Positions 26,391-35,022 of a stretch of 64,000 nucleotides of DNA are shown here, in pieces. This DNA is from Bradyrhizobium tropiciagri. Lineage in GTDB: Bacteria > Pseudomonadota > Alphaproteobacteria > Rhizobiales > Xanthobacteraceae. The stretch's first letter is position 1; every line of letters starts with the position of its first letter. The notes under the pieces are model-generated. The model was not told where the DNA came from. It ran no database searches and saw only the letters and a list, made by a program, of their open reading frames with translations. The stretch is from the NCBI RefSeq assembly GCF_018130545.1, contig NZ_JAFCKF010000010.1, positions 234,322-298,321 on the forward strand. Reading direction: 5' to 3'. The position numbers and the translations under genes are program-made.

Positions 26391-26846
26391 ATGCGAGACA
26401 AAATCGATGACCTGATCCCGAACGCGCACGAGATCCAGAAGCAGGCCGCGCTCAAGGAATCCGAAAAGGCTGAGGAGCATGCCAAGCGTGCGGCGGTCAT
26501 TGAAGCCGAAAAACTCGCCTTGATCGAGCGGCTGAGCAAGCCCTCCGGGCTCACCGAGGACGAGAAGGTCAAGCTGGCATCGACGGTGATCCAGCGTGCG
26601 GTGCGCAACGGCCTGAGCGAAGTGCAGGTCTATCGCTTCCCGAACTCGCTGTGCACCGACAAGGGGCGGGCCATCAATCAGATGGAGGCCGGTTGGGAGA
26701 AGACGCTGACAGGTATCCCCAAGGAGATTTACCAACTCTGGGCGGACTACCTGCAGCCGCGCGGTTATCGCATCGCTTTCCAGGTCGTCGATTACCCCGG
26801 CGGCATGCCCGGCGACATCGGCATCGTCATTGCCTGGGGCAGCTAG
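26391..26846 (+). CDS. Conserved hypothetical protein ahead of ppk2
   Basis: The 151-residue soluble protein begins with a charged helix (KQAALKESEKAEEHAKRAAVIEAEK) likely to form a coiled coil. It continues into a compact domain (ASTVIQRAVRNGLSEVQVYRFPNSLCTDKGRAIN, QPRGYRIAFQVVDYPGGMPGDIGIVIAW). It starts 23 bp before the PPK2 gene's ATG and shares the FixK-type box. I do not recognise the family; the context suggests a role with polyphosphate metabolism or stress. Confidence 0.75.
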   Translation: MRDKIDDLIPNAHEIQKQAALKESEKAEEHAKRAAVIEAEKLALIERLSKPSGLTEDEKVKLASTVIQRAVRNGLSEVQVYRFPNSLCTDKGRAINQMEAGWEKTLTGIPKEIYQLWADYLQPRGYRIAFQVVDYPGGMPGDIGIVIAWGS

Positions 26847-26869
26847 CTCAAACAATGGACGGGATATCC

Positions 26870-27670
26870 ATGGCGAAAGACAAGTCTACCGGGAAGATGA
26901 AGCGCAAGAACTACGAGGAAGAGCTGCAGAAGCTGCAGGTCCAGCTCTGCCAGCTCCAGGATTGGGTGCAGGCGAACAAGCTCAGGGTGATCATCCTGTT
27001 CGAGGGCCGCGATGCGGCCGGCAAGGGCGGAACGATCAAGGCCATGACCGAGAAGGTCAGCCCGCGCGTGTTTCGTGTCGTTGCCCTGCCCGCGCCCTCC
27101 GACCGCGAGAAGTCCCAGCTCTTCATCCAGCGCTACATGCAGCATTTTCCGGCCGGCGGAGAAATCGTGATCTTCGATCGCAGCTGGTACAACCGCGCCG
27201 GCGTCGAATATGTGATGGGGTTCTGCACCCCGGCAGAGCACCAGCGGTTTCTCTCGCTTTGTCCGCAAATGGAGCAATACATCATCGAGGGCGGCATCAT
27301 CCTGATCAAGCTGTGGCTCGAGGTCGGGATGGATGAACAGGAACGCCGCTTCAAGGCGCGGATCGACGATCCGCTTCGGCAGTGGAAACTGAGCCCGATG
27401 GATACGGAATCCTATCGCCGCTGGTACGACTACTCCCGGGCGCGCGACCTGATGCTGAAGGCGACCAGCACGAAACACTCACCGTGGAACGTGATCCGCT
27501 CCGACGACAAGCGGCGGGCGCGGCTGAACTGCATCTCATTCCTGCTGAAGACAATTCCCCACGGACGGGTGAAGCGCGACAAGGTCAAGCTGCCCAAGCG
27601 CTCCACCAAGGGTCGCTACAACGATCAGGCCGGTCTGCGCGGGATGACGTTCGTCGAGGAACGCTACTGA
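26870..27670 (+). CDS. ppk2: Polyphosphate kinase 2
   Basis: The 266-residue protein is the PPK2 fold: Walker A G46-RDAAGKGG-54, Walker-B-like FDRSWYNRAGVE, and the lid region KLWLEVGMDEQERRF. PPK2 enzymes transfer phosphate between polyphosphate and nucleoside diphosphates. A methionine five codons upstream is also possible, but 26870 has the better ribosome site. Under the FixK-type box it could buffer nucleotide energy when oxygen falls. Confidence 0.93.
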   Translation: MAKDKSTGKMKRKNYEEELQKLQVQLCQLQDWVQANKLRVIILFEGRDAAGKGGTIKAMTEKVSPRVFRVVALPAPSDREKSQLFIQRYMQHFPAGGEIVIFDRSWYNRAGVEYVMGFCTPAEHQRFLSLCPQMEQYIIEGGIILIKLWLEVGMDEQERRFKARIDDPLRQWKLSPMDTESYRRWYDYSRARDLMLKATSTKHSPWNVIRSDDKRRARLNCISFLLKTIPHGRVKRDKVKLPKRSTKGRYNDQAGLRGMTFVEERY

Positions 27671-27674
27671 AAGG

Positions 27675-27701
27675 CCGGGCCGCGCGGGGCGCGCGGCCCG
27701 G
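27675..27701. terminator. GC-rich hairpin between convergent genes
   Basis: CCGGGCCGCGC (27675-27685) pairs with GCGCGGCCCGG (27691-27701) just after the ppk2 stop. There is no clear U-tract, so termination is likely but not certain. Confidence 0.6.
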
Positions 27702-27712
27702 GTCCTTCGGAC

Positions 27713-28147
27713 CTATTTCAGACGGATCGAAACGCCGCCCACCGCGGCCGAGACCTCGGCACCGACCTTCGGGCCACTGAGTTGCAGGATCACGCCATTG
27801 GCGTTCTGCAATTGCACGCCTCCGGCGCCCGCGGCGATCGCCCCGCCGGCACCGGCGGCGCTGTAGGAGCCTTCGATCGAAGCCGGTCCCCGGAGGTTGA
27901 GGGCGCGCCCGACAAGCTTGGTGGTCGAGGCGCCAATCGTGAAGCCGACGCTCATGCCCGAGACCGTGAACGGATAGTGCTTGCCGCGCAGCGTCAGGAC
28001 GCCCTCGCCGCCTCCGACACCAACGATGAATCCACCCTTGGTGAAGATGACAGCGACCGAGCCTGTTTCAGCCCGCGACGGCGCGCTGAAGCCGGCCACG
28101 CCGATCGCCAATGCAGCAAGAGCTCCGATCAAACTCGCTTTCCTCAT
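27713..28147 (-). CDS. DUF1134/EipA-like secreted protein, second copy
   Basis: The 144-residue protein has a signal peptide (cut near SRAE) and the same layout as the one at 19525: GGFIVGVGGGEGVLTLRG, YPFTVSGMSVGFTIGAS, and a glycine-rich end (GVQLQNANGVILQLSGPK). It follows the Orn/Lys/Arg decarboxylase by 33 bp on the same strand. Two paralogues in two separately boxed operons suggest an envelope function tied to this regulon. Confidence 0.68.
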   Translation of the reverse strand: MRKASLIGALAALAIGVAGFSAPSRAETGSVAVIFTKGGFIVGVGGGEGVLTLRGKHYPFTVSGMSVGFTIGASTTKLVGRALNLRGPASIEGSYSAAGAGGAIAAGAGGVQLQNANGVILQLSGPKVGAEVSAAVGGVSIRLK

Positions 28148-28180
28148 GTTTTCCCTCCAGGGACCGGTTGTGTTGACACT

Positions 28181-30931
28181 CTATGATGCAGCCTTGAGCT
28201 TCGGTGTTGCCGCCTTCGGCTTGCCTTTCCTGGCCAGCGCCTCGGCCGTCACGAGCTTCAAGCCCTCGGCCGCGTCGTAGCCATGGATCTCCTTCACATC
28301 CAGCTTGCGCATGAAATCGATGGTCTCCTGCGTGATCACCTGGCCGGGCACCATGATCGGGAAGCCCGGCGGATAAGGGATCACGAAATTCGCGGAGACG
28401 AGATCGGGCCCGTTCTTCAGACGCCGGTCGATCTCGGGATCGTTCAGGCGAATGTACTCGCATCCCGCGGCATCATAGGCTGAGTAGAACCCGCCGCGGA
28501 TGTCGCCCTCGTTCGTCTTCGTGCCGGCATCGCCGCGATAGGCGGCGTGGAAATGCGAGAAGTTCGGCAGATCGGGCACGTCCTTCATCAGGCTGTTCAC
28601 CCGCATGTCGAAGTCCACCCTGGCGGTCGCCCCGCCCCTGGCGAGCCCGCGATCGATCTCACCGGCGATCTCGGCCAGCACCCGGACGAGATGCGCAACA
28701 TCGCTCCGCGTGTTGTTGATATTGGACTGGATCAGGACCGAGTTGCGCGAGGTCTTGTTGACCTGGATGTTGTAGCGGCTGGCAAGCAGACCCTTGAACG
28801 ACGTTCCGTCGTAGCCGGCCGTGCCGCAGACCAGCGTCATCCGGGTCGGATCGAGGCAGAACTCGTCGTCGTTCAGGCTCTTCAGCGCGCTCGCCCAGTT
28901 GGTGCCGGCCGCGAGATAATCGGTGAAGCCGCTCTGGCGGTATTGCTTCGGCACCATGGCATCGGCGCCGAGCACGCGGAAATATCTCGAGATCAGCGGA
29001 TTGGTGTTAACCGCATTGCGGATCGCGAACGCGATCTCCATGGCATTGGCCACCAAGCCATAACCCTCGAGCTCCATCTGCCGGCGCGAGACGTCGAGGC
29101 TTGCGATCAGCTGCTGGTTCGGGCTGGTCGAAGCGTGCGTGAAGACGGCCTCCTTGAACTGCGCCTCGACGGTGTGGAATTCGATGTCCTTGACGGCCAG
29201 CATCGAGCCCTGCCGGATCGCCGACATCGACTTGTGCGTCGAGTTGGTCTGATAGACCCGCAACCGGATCTTGCGCGGATCGGGAATCAGCCTGGTCTTG
29301 AGCAGCACCTCGTCCGAGGGGTTCTTGCCGAGCTCGGCCTGCTGCTTCTCGTAAGCGGCAACCGACTTGGGATCGCGCATCCAGGCCTCGATCTCGTTCG
29401 CCGCGCCCATCGCGGTTCGCCGCCGCAGGAACGGCGAGAACCGCGCAAAGCCGAACCAGGCCTCGTCCCAGAGGAAGATCAGGTCGGGCTTGATCGCGAG
29501 GCATTCCTCCATCACCCGCCGCGTGTTGTAGATGTGACCGTCGAAGGTGCAATTGGTCAGATCGATCATCTTGACCCGGTCGAGCCGGCCATCGGCCTTG
29601 GCGTTGAGCAGCGCCTGCTTGATCGTCTTCAGCGGCACCGCGCCGTACATCGAATATTCCGTCATCGGGAATGCCTCGACATAGAGCGGCTGCGCGCCGG
29701 CCAGCACCATGCCGTAATGGTGCGACTTGTGGCAGTTGCGATCGACGATCGCGATGTCGCCGGGGCCGAGCAGCGCCTGCACGGCCATCTTGTTCGACGT
29801 CGAGGTGCCGTTGGTGACGAAGTAGACGCGGTCGGCGCCCAGCGCACGCGCGGCTTTCTCCTGAGCCTTCTTGATGTTGCCGGTCGGCTCCAGCATGCTG
29901 TCGAGGCCGCCGGTGGTGGCGCTGCTCTCGGCTAGGAACAGGTTCAGCCCGTAGAACTCGCCCATGTCGCGAATCCAGTCCGACTTGAACACGGACTTGC
30001 CGCGCGCGATCGGCAGCGCGTGGAAGGTGCCGATCGGCCGCTGCGCGTATTTCTTCAGATTGTCGAAGAACGGTGTGTCGAAGCGATCCTGCACACCTTC
30101 CAGAATTGAAAGGTGTAGTTCGAGAATGTCCTCGACCGAGTAGAACACCCGGCGCACCACGTCGGCCTCGGGATTGCCGGCCAGTTCCTCAACGTCGCGG
30201 TTGGACATGAGGTAGAGGTCAAGCTCGGGACGGACCCGCTTCAGGATATGGGCCAGCCGCAGCGCCGACGCATCTGCCTCGTCGGCGAGCCCCATAGCGG
30301 CCGTCATGGCGCGAAGCACGGGCGCATCGTGCCGCGAGCGCAGCCCGAAGCCCTCATTGATCACGACAGCCGCAATGTTCGGGTTCAGCATGGCTGCACA
30401 GAAGGCATCCTCGAGGCTGCCCACCACCACGGGCTCATAGATGAAGGCGTCGACCGGACGCCGCAGCTTGCGCCATTCCGCCAGCAGTCCCGGCCAATTG
30501 CTGGCCGGCACCCCGGTCACGATCAGGGTCTCGAAATACGGTCGGCGCGCCGCCGATTGTCCGAGAGTTGGCGGGAGCAGATCCGGAACGTCGCCATTGG
30601 CATCATCCTGCGTGCTCCAGTCACCGGCATGCTGGCGGAAGGACTTGGTCTGAAGGGCCTGCGCGATCCGCGTCGCGAGCATATGCGAGGTCGCAGCGTC
30701 GCCCGTCGCCGCGGCTTCCTTCAGCGCTGCCATCAAGCGAAGCCCCGGGTAGCCGTGAAACTCCTCGGTCACCGCCAACGCCGACAACGCGGCGTCATAC
30801 GGCGCGCGGTCGCCGCCCCTGCTCCACGACTTTGCCGCCTCGACCAGATCGCGCCAATTGTCGGCGCGCCCGCCGGGTCCGGAGAAGAACTGATCGATGC
30901 GTTGCTGTGCCGGTTTCGCGTCATTGGCCAT
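28181..30931 (-). CDS. Biodegradative-type ornithine/lysine/arginine decarboxylase
   Basis: The 916-residue PLP enzyme is of fold type I and longer than the usual ~710-760. The PLP Lys is K567 in STHKSMSAIRQGSM; DEAWFGFARFSPF holds the PLP-pairing Asp, and DRNCHKSHHYG is another family mark. An N-terminal part of ~300 residues includes a receiver-like wing domain. ATG 30931 is preferred, since the longer reading runs through the FixK-type box. Such enzymes consume a cytosolic proton, giving acid resistance. Whether the substrate is Arg, Lys or Orn cannot be told. No amino-acid antiporter is adjacent. Confidence 0.88.
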   Translation of the reverse strand: MANDAKPAQQRIDQFFSGPGGRADNWRDLVEAAKSWSRGGDRAPYDAALSALAVTEEFHGYPGLRLMAALKEAAATGDAATSHMLATRIAQALQTKSFRQHAGDWSTQDDANGDVPDLLPPTLGQSAARRPYFETLIVTGVPASNWPGLLAEWRKLRRPVDAFIYEPVVVGSLEDAFCAAMLNPNIAAVVINEGFGLRSRHDAPVLRAMTAAMGLADEADASALRLAHILKRVRPELDLYLMSNRDVEELAGNPEADVVRRVFYSVEDILELHLSILEGVQDRFDTPFFDNLKKYAQRPIGTFHALPIARGKSVFKSDWIRDMGEFYGLNLFLAESSATTGGLDSMLEPTGNIKKAQEKAARALGADRVYFVTNGTSTSNKMAVQALLGPGDIAIVDRNCHKSHHYGMVLAGAQPLYVEAFPMTEYSMYGAVPLKTIKQALLNAKADGRLDRVKMIDLTNCTFDGHIYNTRRVMEECLAIKPDLIFLWDEAWFGFARFSPFLRRRTAMGAANEIEAWMRDPKSVAAYEKQQAELGKNPSDEVLLKTRLIPDPRKIRLRVYQTNSTHKSMSAIRQGSMLAVKDIEFHTVEAQFKEAVFTHASTSPNQQLIASLDVSRRQMELEGYGLVANAMEIAFAIRNAVNTNPLISRYFRVLGADAMVPKQYRQSGFTDYLAAGTNWASALKSLNDDEFCLDPTRMTLVCGTAGYDGTSFKGLLASRYNIQVNKTSRNSVLIQSNINNTRSDVAHLVRVLAEIAGEIDRGLARGGATARVDFDMRVNSLMKDVPDLPNFSHFHAAYRGDAGTKTNEGDIRGGFYSAYDAAGCEYIRLNDPEIDRRLKNGPDLVSANFVIPYPPGFPIMVPGQVITQETIDFMRKLDVKEIHGYDAAEGLKLVTAEALARKGKPKAATPKLKAAS

Positions 30932-31001
30932 CGATGTCTCCTGATCTCGTGATCTCGGCGCTGGTTCCGGCCGATCGTAAGAACCGCGCCCGTCGCTGCC
31001 A

Positions 31002-31015
31002 TTGATCCAAGTCAA
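31002..31015 (-). promoter_or_regulatory. FNR/FixK-type box upstream of the decarboxylase operon
   Basis: TTGATCCAAGTCAA, centred 77 bp upstream of ATG 30931. Confidence 0.7.
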
Positions 31016-31115
31016 AGCCGCAGCCGGGTTGAGACAACCCCTTTGCTGCTGAGCGGCCAGGACATCCTGGGATTCCGGAGCTGGAATCCGGGAGCGATCC
31101 ACTTGGCCGCACACG

Positions 31116-32813
31116 CTAGTTGTTGGGCTGCTGCTTCCTGTTGCTCAATACGTGGTCAAGCGTGCTCATCCAGTCCCTGCTATCGGTCTTGTCGGCGAGG
31201 CCATCTGCCTGAAGCAGGTCGCGCAGCTGCGCGTGTGCACCAACGATGCAGAACGAGATTCCGCGCGATGCGAGCTCCTGGTGAAGGTCGTGCAACATGC
31301 GCGACCCCGCCAGGTCGATGAAGGGCGAGGCCGACAGGTCGCAGGCGACCAGCTTGACGTCGGGCGACACCTGCAGTGCGGCGAGCACCGTTTCGAAGAT
31401 CGTCTCGGCATTGACATAGAGCAGCGAGGTTTCCGGGCGGAACGCGATGATCCCAGTCAAAGGCTCGACGTCGTCATGTCGCGCGCGATCGGAATAGCGG
31501 CCGCTGCCGGCTTGACGGCCCAGAAACGCGATATTGGGCTGCGACGCGCGCAACAGCAGCAGGAAGATCGAGGCGACGGCCGCCAGCAGCACGCCCTGCA
31601 GGATTCCAAGGAACAGCACCGACACCAGCGCGATGATCGCCGCGTAGAAGTCGATCCGGCTGATCCGCCACATCCTGGCAAGCGCCGGAATATCGACCAG
31701 CTTGTAGACGGCCGAAAAGACGATCGCGGCAAGCACGGTTTTCGGAAGATTGGTCAGGAGGCCGGTGAAGAACAGCAGGCAGAGCGCAAGCGTTCCCGAA
31801 CAGAACACCAGGGCCAGTGGCGTCCGCGCGCCGGCGGCATCGTTGACGGCCGATTGCGACAGGCCGCCCGCAACGGGATAGCCATGCCCAAAGGCCGCTG
31901 CGAGATTGGCCGCACCGAGCCCCAGGAACTCCTGCCGGACGTCGAGCGCGTAACCGTGCTTTGCAGCAAAGCTTCGCGCGGCCGACACGCCTTCCACGTA
32001 GGCAAGCACGAGGCAGCCGGCAGCGATGGGAAAAAGATCGTCAAACTCGAGCAGGCCAAATGTCGGCAACGAGATTTTCGGTAACCCGGTCGGAATTGTT
32101 CCCGTCACCGGCAATCCCAATGCCGCAAGCCCGAGCACACTCGCAATGAGGATCGACAGCGCAACGACTGCCAGCCCGATGGGTTTTCCGGGCAGTCTCT
32201 TCTCGCCGAGCAGCAGCAGAACGGTCGCCGCCAGGCCGAAGCCGAGCACCAGTGGCCTGGTATCGCCGAGCTGACCGGCAAGCTTGATCGCCCGGTCGAA
32301 GAAGTTGTGGCCGCCCCCCGCCACGCCGAACAGGCTCGGCAGCTGGCTCATGATGATGGTGAGCCCAGCCCCGGCCTTGAAGCCAACCAGAATGCTGTCG
32401 CTGATCAGCCGCACCAGCAGGCTGAGCCTGAACAGCCACGCAATCAGGCAGAGCACGGCAACGCTGAAGGCAACGATGCTGACGATCTGCCCGTAACGTG
32501 TGGCATCGCCGCCGGCCAACGCGCCGACGGCGCCGGCGATCATCAGCGAGATGGCCGAAGTCGGCCCCACCGCGAGTTGCCGCGACGAGCCCAGCAAGGC
32601 GTAGCCCACGCCGCCAAGCAGATAGCCGTAGACGCCGATCTGTGGCGGCAGGCCGGCTAGTCCCGCATAGGCGAGCGACACCGGGATCGCGTAGGCCGCC
32701 AGCGTGACCCCGGCAATTGCGTCCGGCCCAAGCCAGGATGCGCGGTAGTCGGCCAACCAGCTCGCCGGCGGAAACCAACTCGTCTTCCCCTGGATTGACA
32801 TCAGGCCCGCCAT
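31116..32813 (-). CDS. SulP-family inorganic anion transporter with STAS domain
   Basis: The ~565-residue protein has about 10-12 membrane helices (residues ~20-420, starting GPDAIAGVTLAAYAIPVSLAYAGLAG) and a C-terminal cytosolic STAS domain (~440-555, LVACDLSASPFIDLAGSRMLHDL). SulP proteins move sulfate, bicarbonate or other anions. ATG 32813 is my choice because a start at 32846 would lie upstream of the transcription start predicted from the FixK-type box; ATG 32801 is also possible. Bicarbonate transport would suit the neighbouring CO2-releasing decarboxylases, but that is speculation. Confidence 0.88.
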   Translation of the reverse strand: MAGLMSIQGKTSWFPPASWLADYRASWLGPDAIAGVTLAAYAIPVSLAYAGLAGLPPQIGVYGYLLGGVGYALLGSSRQLAVGPTSAISLMIAGAVGALAGGDATRYGQIVSIVAFSVAVLCLIAWLFRLSLLVRLISDSILVGFKAGAGLTIIMSQLPSLFGVAGGGHNFFDRAIKLAGQLGDTRPLVLGFGLAATVLLLLGEKRLPGKPIGLAVVALSILIASVLGLAALGLPVTGTIPTGLPKISLPTFGLLEFDDLFPIAAGCLVLAYVEGVSAARSFAAKHGYALDVRQEFLGLGAANLAAAFGHGYPVAGGLSQSAVNDAAGARTPLALVFCSGTLALCLLFFTGLLTNLPKTVLAAIVFSAVYKLVDIPALARMWRISRIDFYAAIIALVSVLFLGILQGVLLAAVASIFLLLLRASQPNIAFLGRQAGSGRYSDRARHDDVEPLTGIIAFRPETSLLYVNAETIFETVLAALQVSPDVKLVACDLSASPFIDLAGSRMLHDLHQELASRGISFCIVGAHAQLRDLLQADGLADKTDSRDWMSTLDHVLSNRKQQPNN

Positions 32814-32862
32814 GTAACGACGCAACGCTCGAATCTGGTTGCGCAAGCGGGACCGATGCTCG

Positions 32863-32876
32863 TTGATTCAGATCAA
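32863..32876. promoter_or_regulatory. FNR/FixK-type box shared by sulP and the hydrolase operon
   Basis: TTGATTCAGATCAA matches TTGAT-N4-ATCAA. Its centre is 56 bp from ATG 32813 (sulP) and 75 bp from ATG 32945 (hydrolase). Confidence 0.72.
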
Positions 32877-32944
32877 GCCATCGCGGCCTGCAACGTGCTT
32901 CTGGTCGTATTCGGCTCGATTGTCGTGACCTGCCCATTTGCCTG

Positions 32945-33853
32945 ATGATCGCTGGAGCGCGTGGCATGCGTCAGCACCGCTTACGGACCCTCGCAATCGG
33001 CGTGCTTCTGCTGCTTGGCTTGACCACTCCTGCACGCACCGATGACCAAGGTCCGTCCCAACGCATCCAGGAAGAGATCTGGGTGTTGCCGTTACCGCTG
33101 CCGATGTTCGCCTATCTGGTTCGTCCGGTCGGCGACGGCCCGTTCCCGCTGGTCATCATGAACCATGGCGTCTCGCTGAATCCCAGGGATCGCAGCTTCT
33201 TCCCGCTGGTCGAATTCCGCGATGCCGCGATGTGGTTCGCACGGCGCGGCTATCTCGTGGTGGCGCCGGTCGGTACCGGCTACGGCGCGGCAGCGATCGA
33301 CATACCCGAACGCGGACTTTATGGCCCCTTCTTCTCCAAGATCGGCAAATGCACCAATCCGAATTTCCACGATGCGGGTCTCGCCGTCGCGCAGGTCGAT
33401 CTCTGGATCATCGACTACATGGCCGCCGAGAAGCGCATCGTGCCGAAAGACGTCATCGTGGTCGGACAATCGGCCGGCGGCTGGGCGGCGATCGCGCTGT
33501 CGAGCCTCAATCCACCGCAGGTCAAGGCCATCATCACCTTCGCGGCAGGCCGCGGCGGCCGCGTCGATGGCAAGCCCAACAACAATTGCAATCCCGACAG
33601 ACTGGTCGAGGCGACCGGCGCGTTCGGCCACACCTCGCGGGTGCCGATGCTGTGGTTCTACATCGAGAACGACACGTTCTTCGGCCCGGCGCTGTCAAAG
33701 CGGATGTACGGGGCCTTCACCGCCGCCGGCGGCCGTGCCGAGTACCATCTGTTACCGCCGTTCGGCGACGAAGGGCACTTCCTGATCGGCTCTCCCGATT
33801 CCATCCCCATTTGGTCGCCATTGGTCGAACGATTTCTGGGCAACGTTCGCTAG
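32945..33853 (+). CDS. Secreted alpha/beta hydrolase (dienelactone-hydrolase-like)
   Basis: The 302-residue protein (or 295 from ATG 32966, which fits the signal peptide better) has a cleavable N-terminus (LLLLGLTTPARTD) and an alpha/beta-hydrolase fold. The nucleophile elbow is GQSAGG, the acid is probably the Asp of YIENDTFF, and the His is in DEGHFLIG. It should hydrolyse an ester or similar bond in the periplasm; the substrate is unknown. It shares a FixK-type box with sulP and is followed 26 bp later by an IalB-like gene. Confidence 0.82.
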   Translation: MIAGARGMRQHRLRTLAIGVLLLLGLTTPARTDDQGPSQRIQEEIWVLPLPLPMFAYLVRPVGDGPFPLVIMNHGVSLNPRDRSFFPLVEFRDAAMWFARRGYLVVAPVGTGYGAAAIDIPERGLYGPFFSKIGKCTNPNFHDAGLAVAQVDLWIIDYMAAEKRIVPKDVIVVGQSAGGWAAIALSSLNPPQVKAIITFAAGRGGRVDGKPNNNCNPDRLVEATGAFGHTSRVPMLWFYIENDTFFGPALSKRMYGAFTAAGGRAEYHLLPPFGDEGHFLIGSPDSIPIWSPLVERFLGNVR

Positions 33854-33879
33854 CTAATCAGCCCGCTGGAGGAGCATCC

Positions 33880-34461
33880 ATGGTCCGGTATGGAGTCTTG
33901 GCCAAGTTGGTGCTGTTCGCGGCCGGCATCGGTGCGGCTCACGGCCAACAGGCGCCTTCACCGCCCGCTGCGATCAAGGACGGCGGCGAGGTGGCCCCGC
34001 GCGGAACGCGCGCGCCGGTCCGGGACATCAAATATGGTGAATGGAAGAAGCTCTGCTTCAACGCCGCCGGCGCCAAGACATTGTGCCGAACGACGATCAC
34101 CGGCACCTTCCCCACCGGGCAGACCGCCGTTCGCGTCGATCTGGTCGAGCGCGACGACGGCAGCGACCGCGTCCAGCTCTTTCTCCCGGTCGGGATGTAT
34201 TTGCGGGCAGGGGTCAAACTATCGGTCGACCAGAAGCAGGTCTATCGCCTGCCCTATAGCTGGTGCGTGACCAACATGTGCATTGCGGCCGATGTCGCCG
34301 ATCCCAAGCTGCTCGAGGACATGGATAGCGGAAAGGCGCTCTCGATCGAGGTTGTCGACAGCAGCATTCTGACGATAACGACCTCGGTGCCACTCGACCG
34401 CTTTGCGACCGTGCGCAAGGGCGCCCCCGCGCTGACGCTTGATCAAGCCATCGACGAATGA
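33880..34461 (+). CDS. Invasion-associated locus B (IalB)-like secreted protein
   Basis: The 193-residue protein starts at ATG 33880 behind GGAGGA. After a signal peptide (cut near AHGQ) it shows the IalB layout: KYGEWKKLCFNAAGAKTLCRTT, the LFLPVGMYLRAGVKLSVD strand pair, and a cysteine pair in SWCVTNMCIAADV. IalB proteins are periplasmic and linked to envelope stress and host colonisation in Rhizobiales. It is co-transcribed with the hydrolase. Confidence 0.85.
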   Translation: MVRYGVLAKLVLFAAGIGAAHGQQAPSPPAAIKDGGEVAPRGTRAPVRDIKYGEWKKLCFNAAGAKTLCRTTITGTFPTGQTAVRVDLVERDDGSDRVQLFLPVGMYLRAGVKLSVDQKQVYRLPYSWCVTNMCIAADVADPKLLEDMDSGKALSIEVVDSSILTITTSVPLDRFATVRKGAPALTLDQAIDE

Positions 34462-34477
34462 TCGGGAGCCGCAGTCG

Positions 34478-34867
34478 CTAGGCGACGCCGGCCAGCAGCC
34501 GTTCAATCGGCTGGATCAGCGAACTGGCCGTGAACGGCTTGGTCAGATAGGCCACGCATCCCGATGCCATCGCCGCCATGCGTGTCGCCGGGCTGTCGTT
34601 TCCGGTGATGTAGATGACCGGGACGTCGACGCCAAGATCCGCCAGCCGGTGGCGCAGTTCGATCCCGGAGCCATCGCTGAGATTGATGTCCAGGATGAGA
34701 CACACTGCGCTATCAAGGCTGCCATCCCTCAGTAATGCGCTTCCGGTCTCGAATAGCCTGGATGCAAATCCATACTGCCGCAGAAGCCGTCCGATTCCAC
34801 GGAGCATCGAGGGATTATCATCCACGACGAAGACGAATTTCGCGGTCGGCAAATCCTGAGGCCTCAC
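34478..34867 (-). CDS. CheY-like single-domain response regulator
   Basis: The 129-residue receiver has phospho-acceptor D60 (LILDINLSDG), an acidic pocket (VVDDNPSM), T in IYITGND and K in YLTKPF. It has no output domain. It starts at GTG 34867 with only a weak ribosome site. It lies 155 bp downstream of the FixJ-like regulator in the same direction and may compete for or relay phosphate from the kinase at 35773-37617. Confidence 0.88.
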   Translation of the reverse strand: MRPQDLPTAKFVFVVDDNPSMLRGIGRLLRQYGFASRLFETGSALLRDGSLDSAVCLILDINLSDGSGIELRHRLADLGVDVPVIYITGNDSPATRMAAMASGCVAYLTKPFTASSLIQPIERLLAGVA

Positions 34868-35022
34868 CCTGATCGCTGAATGACCTTCGTCCGCCCTTGG
34901 ACAAGGGGCATGTCAAGCGGCTATCGGCTCGACAACATTGTCGCGGCCAATATCTGAGATAAGCTCCGTCATACAGCTTTCATATTGTACCATGGGACAG
35001 GACGGGCAGAACTCCCGATGGA

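Noticed and set aside
28547-29935. 462-codon frame opposite the decarboxylase
   Set aside because: Antisense shadow with His/Arg/Val-rich composition and no ribosome site.
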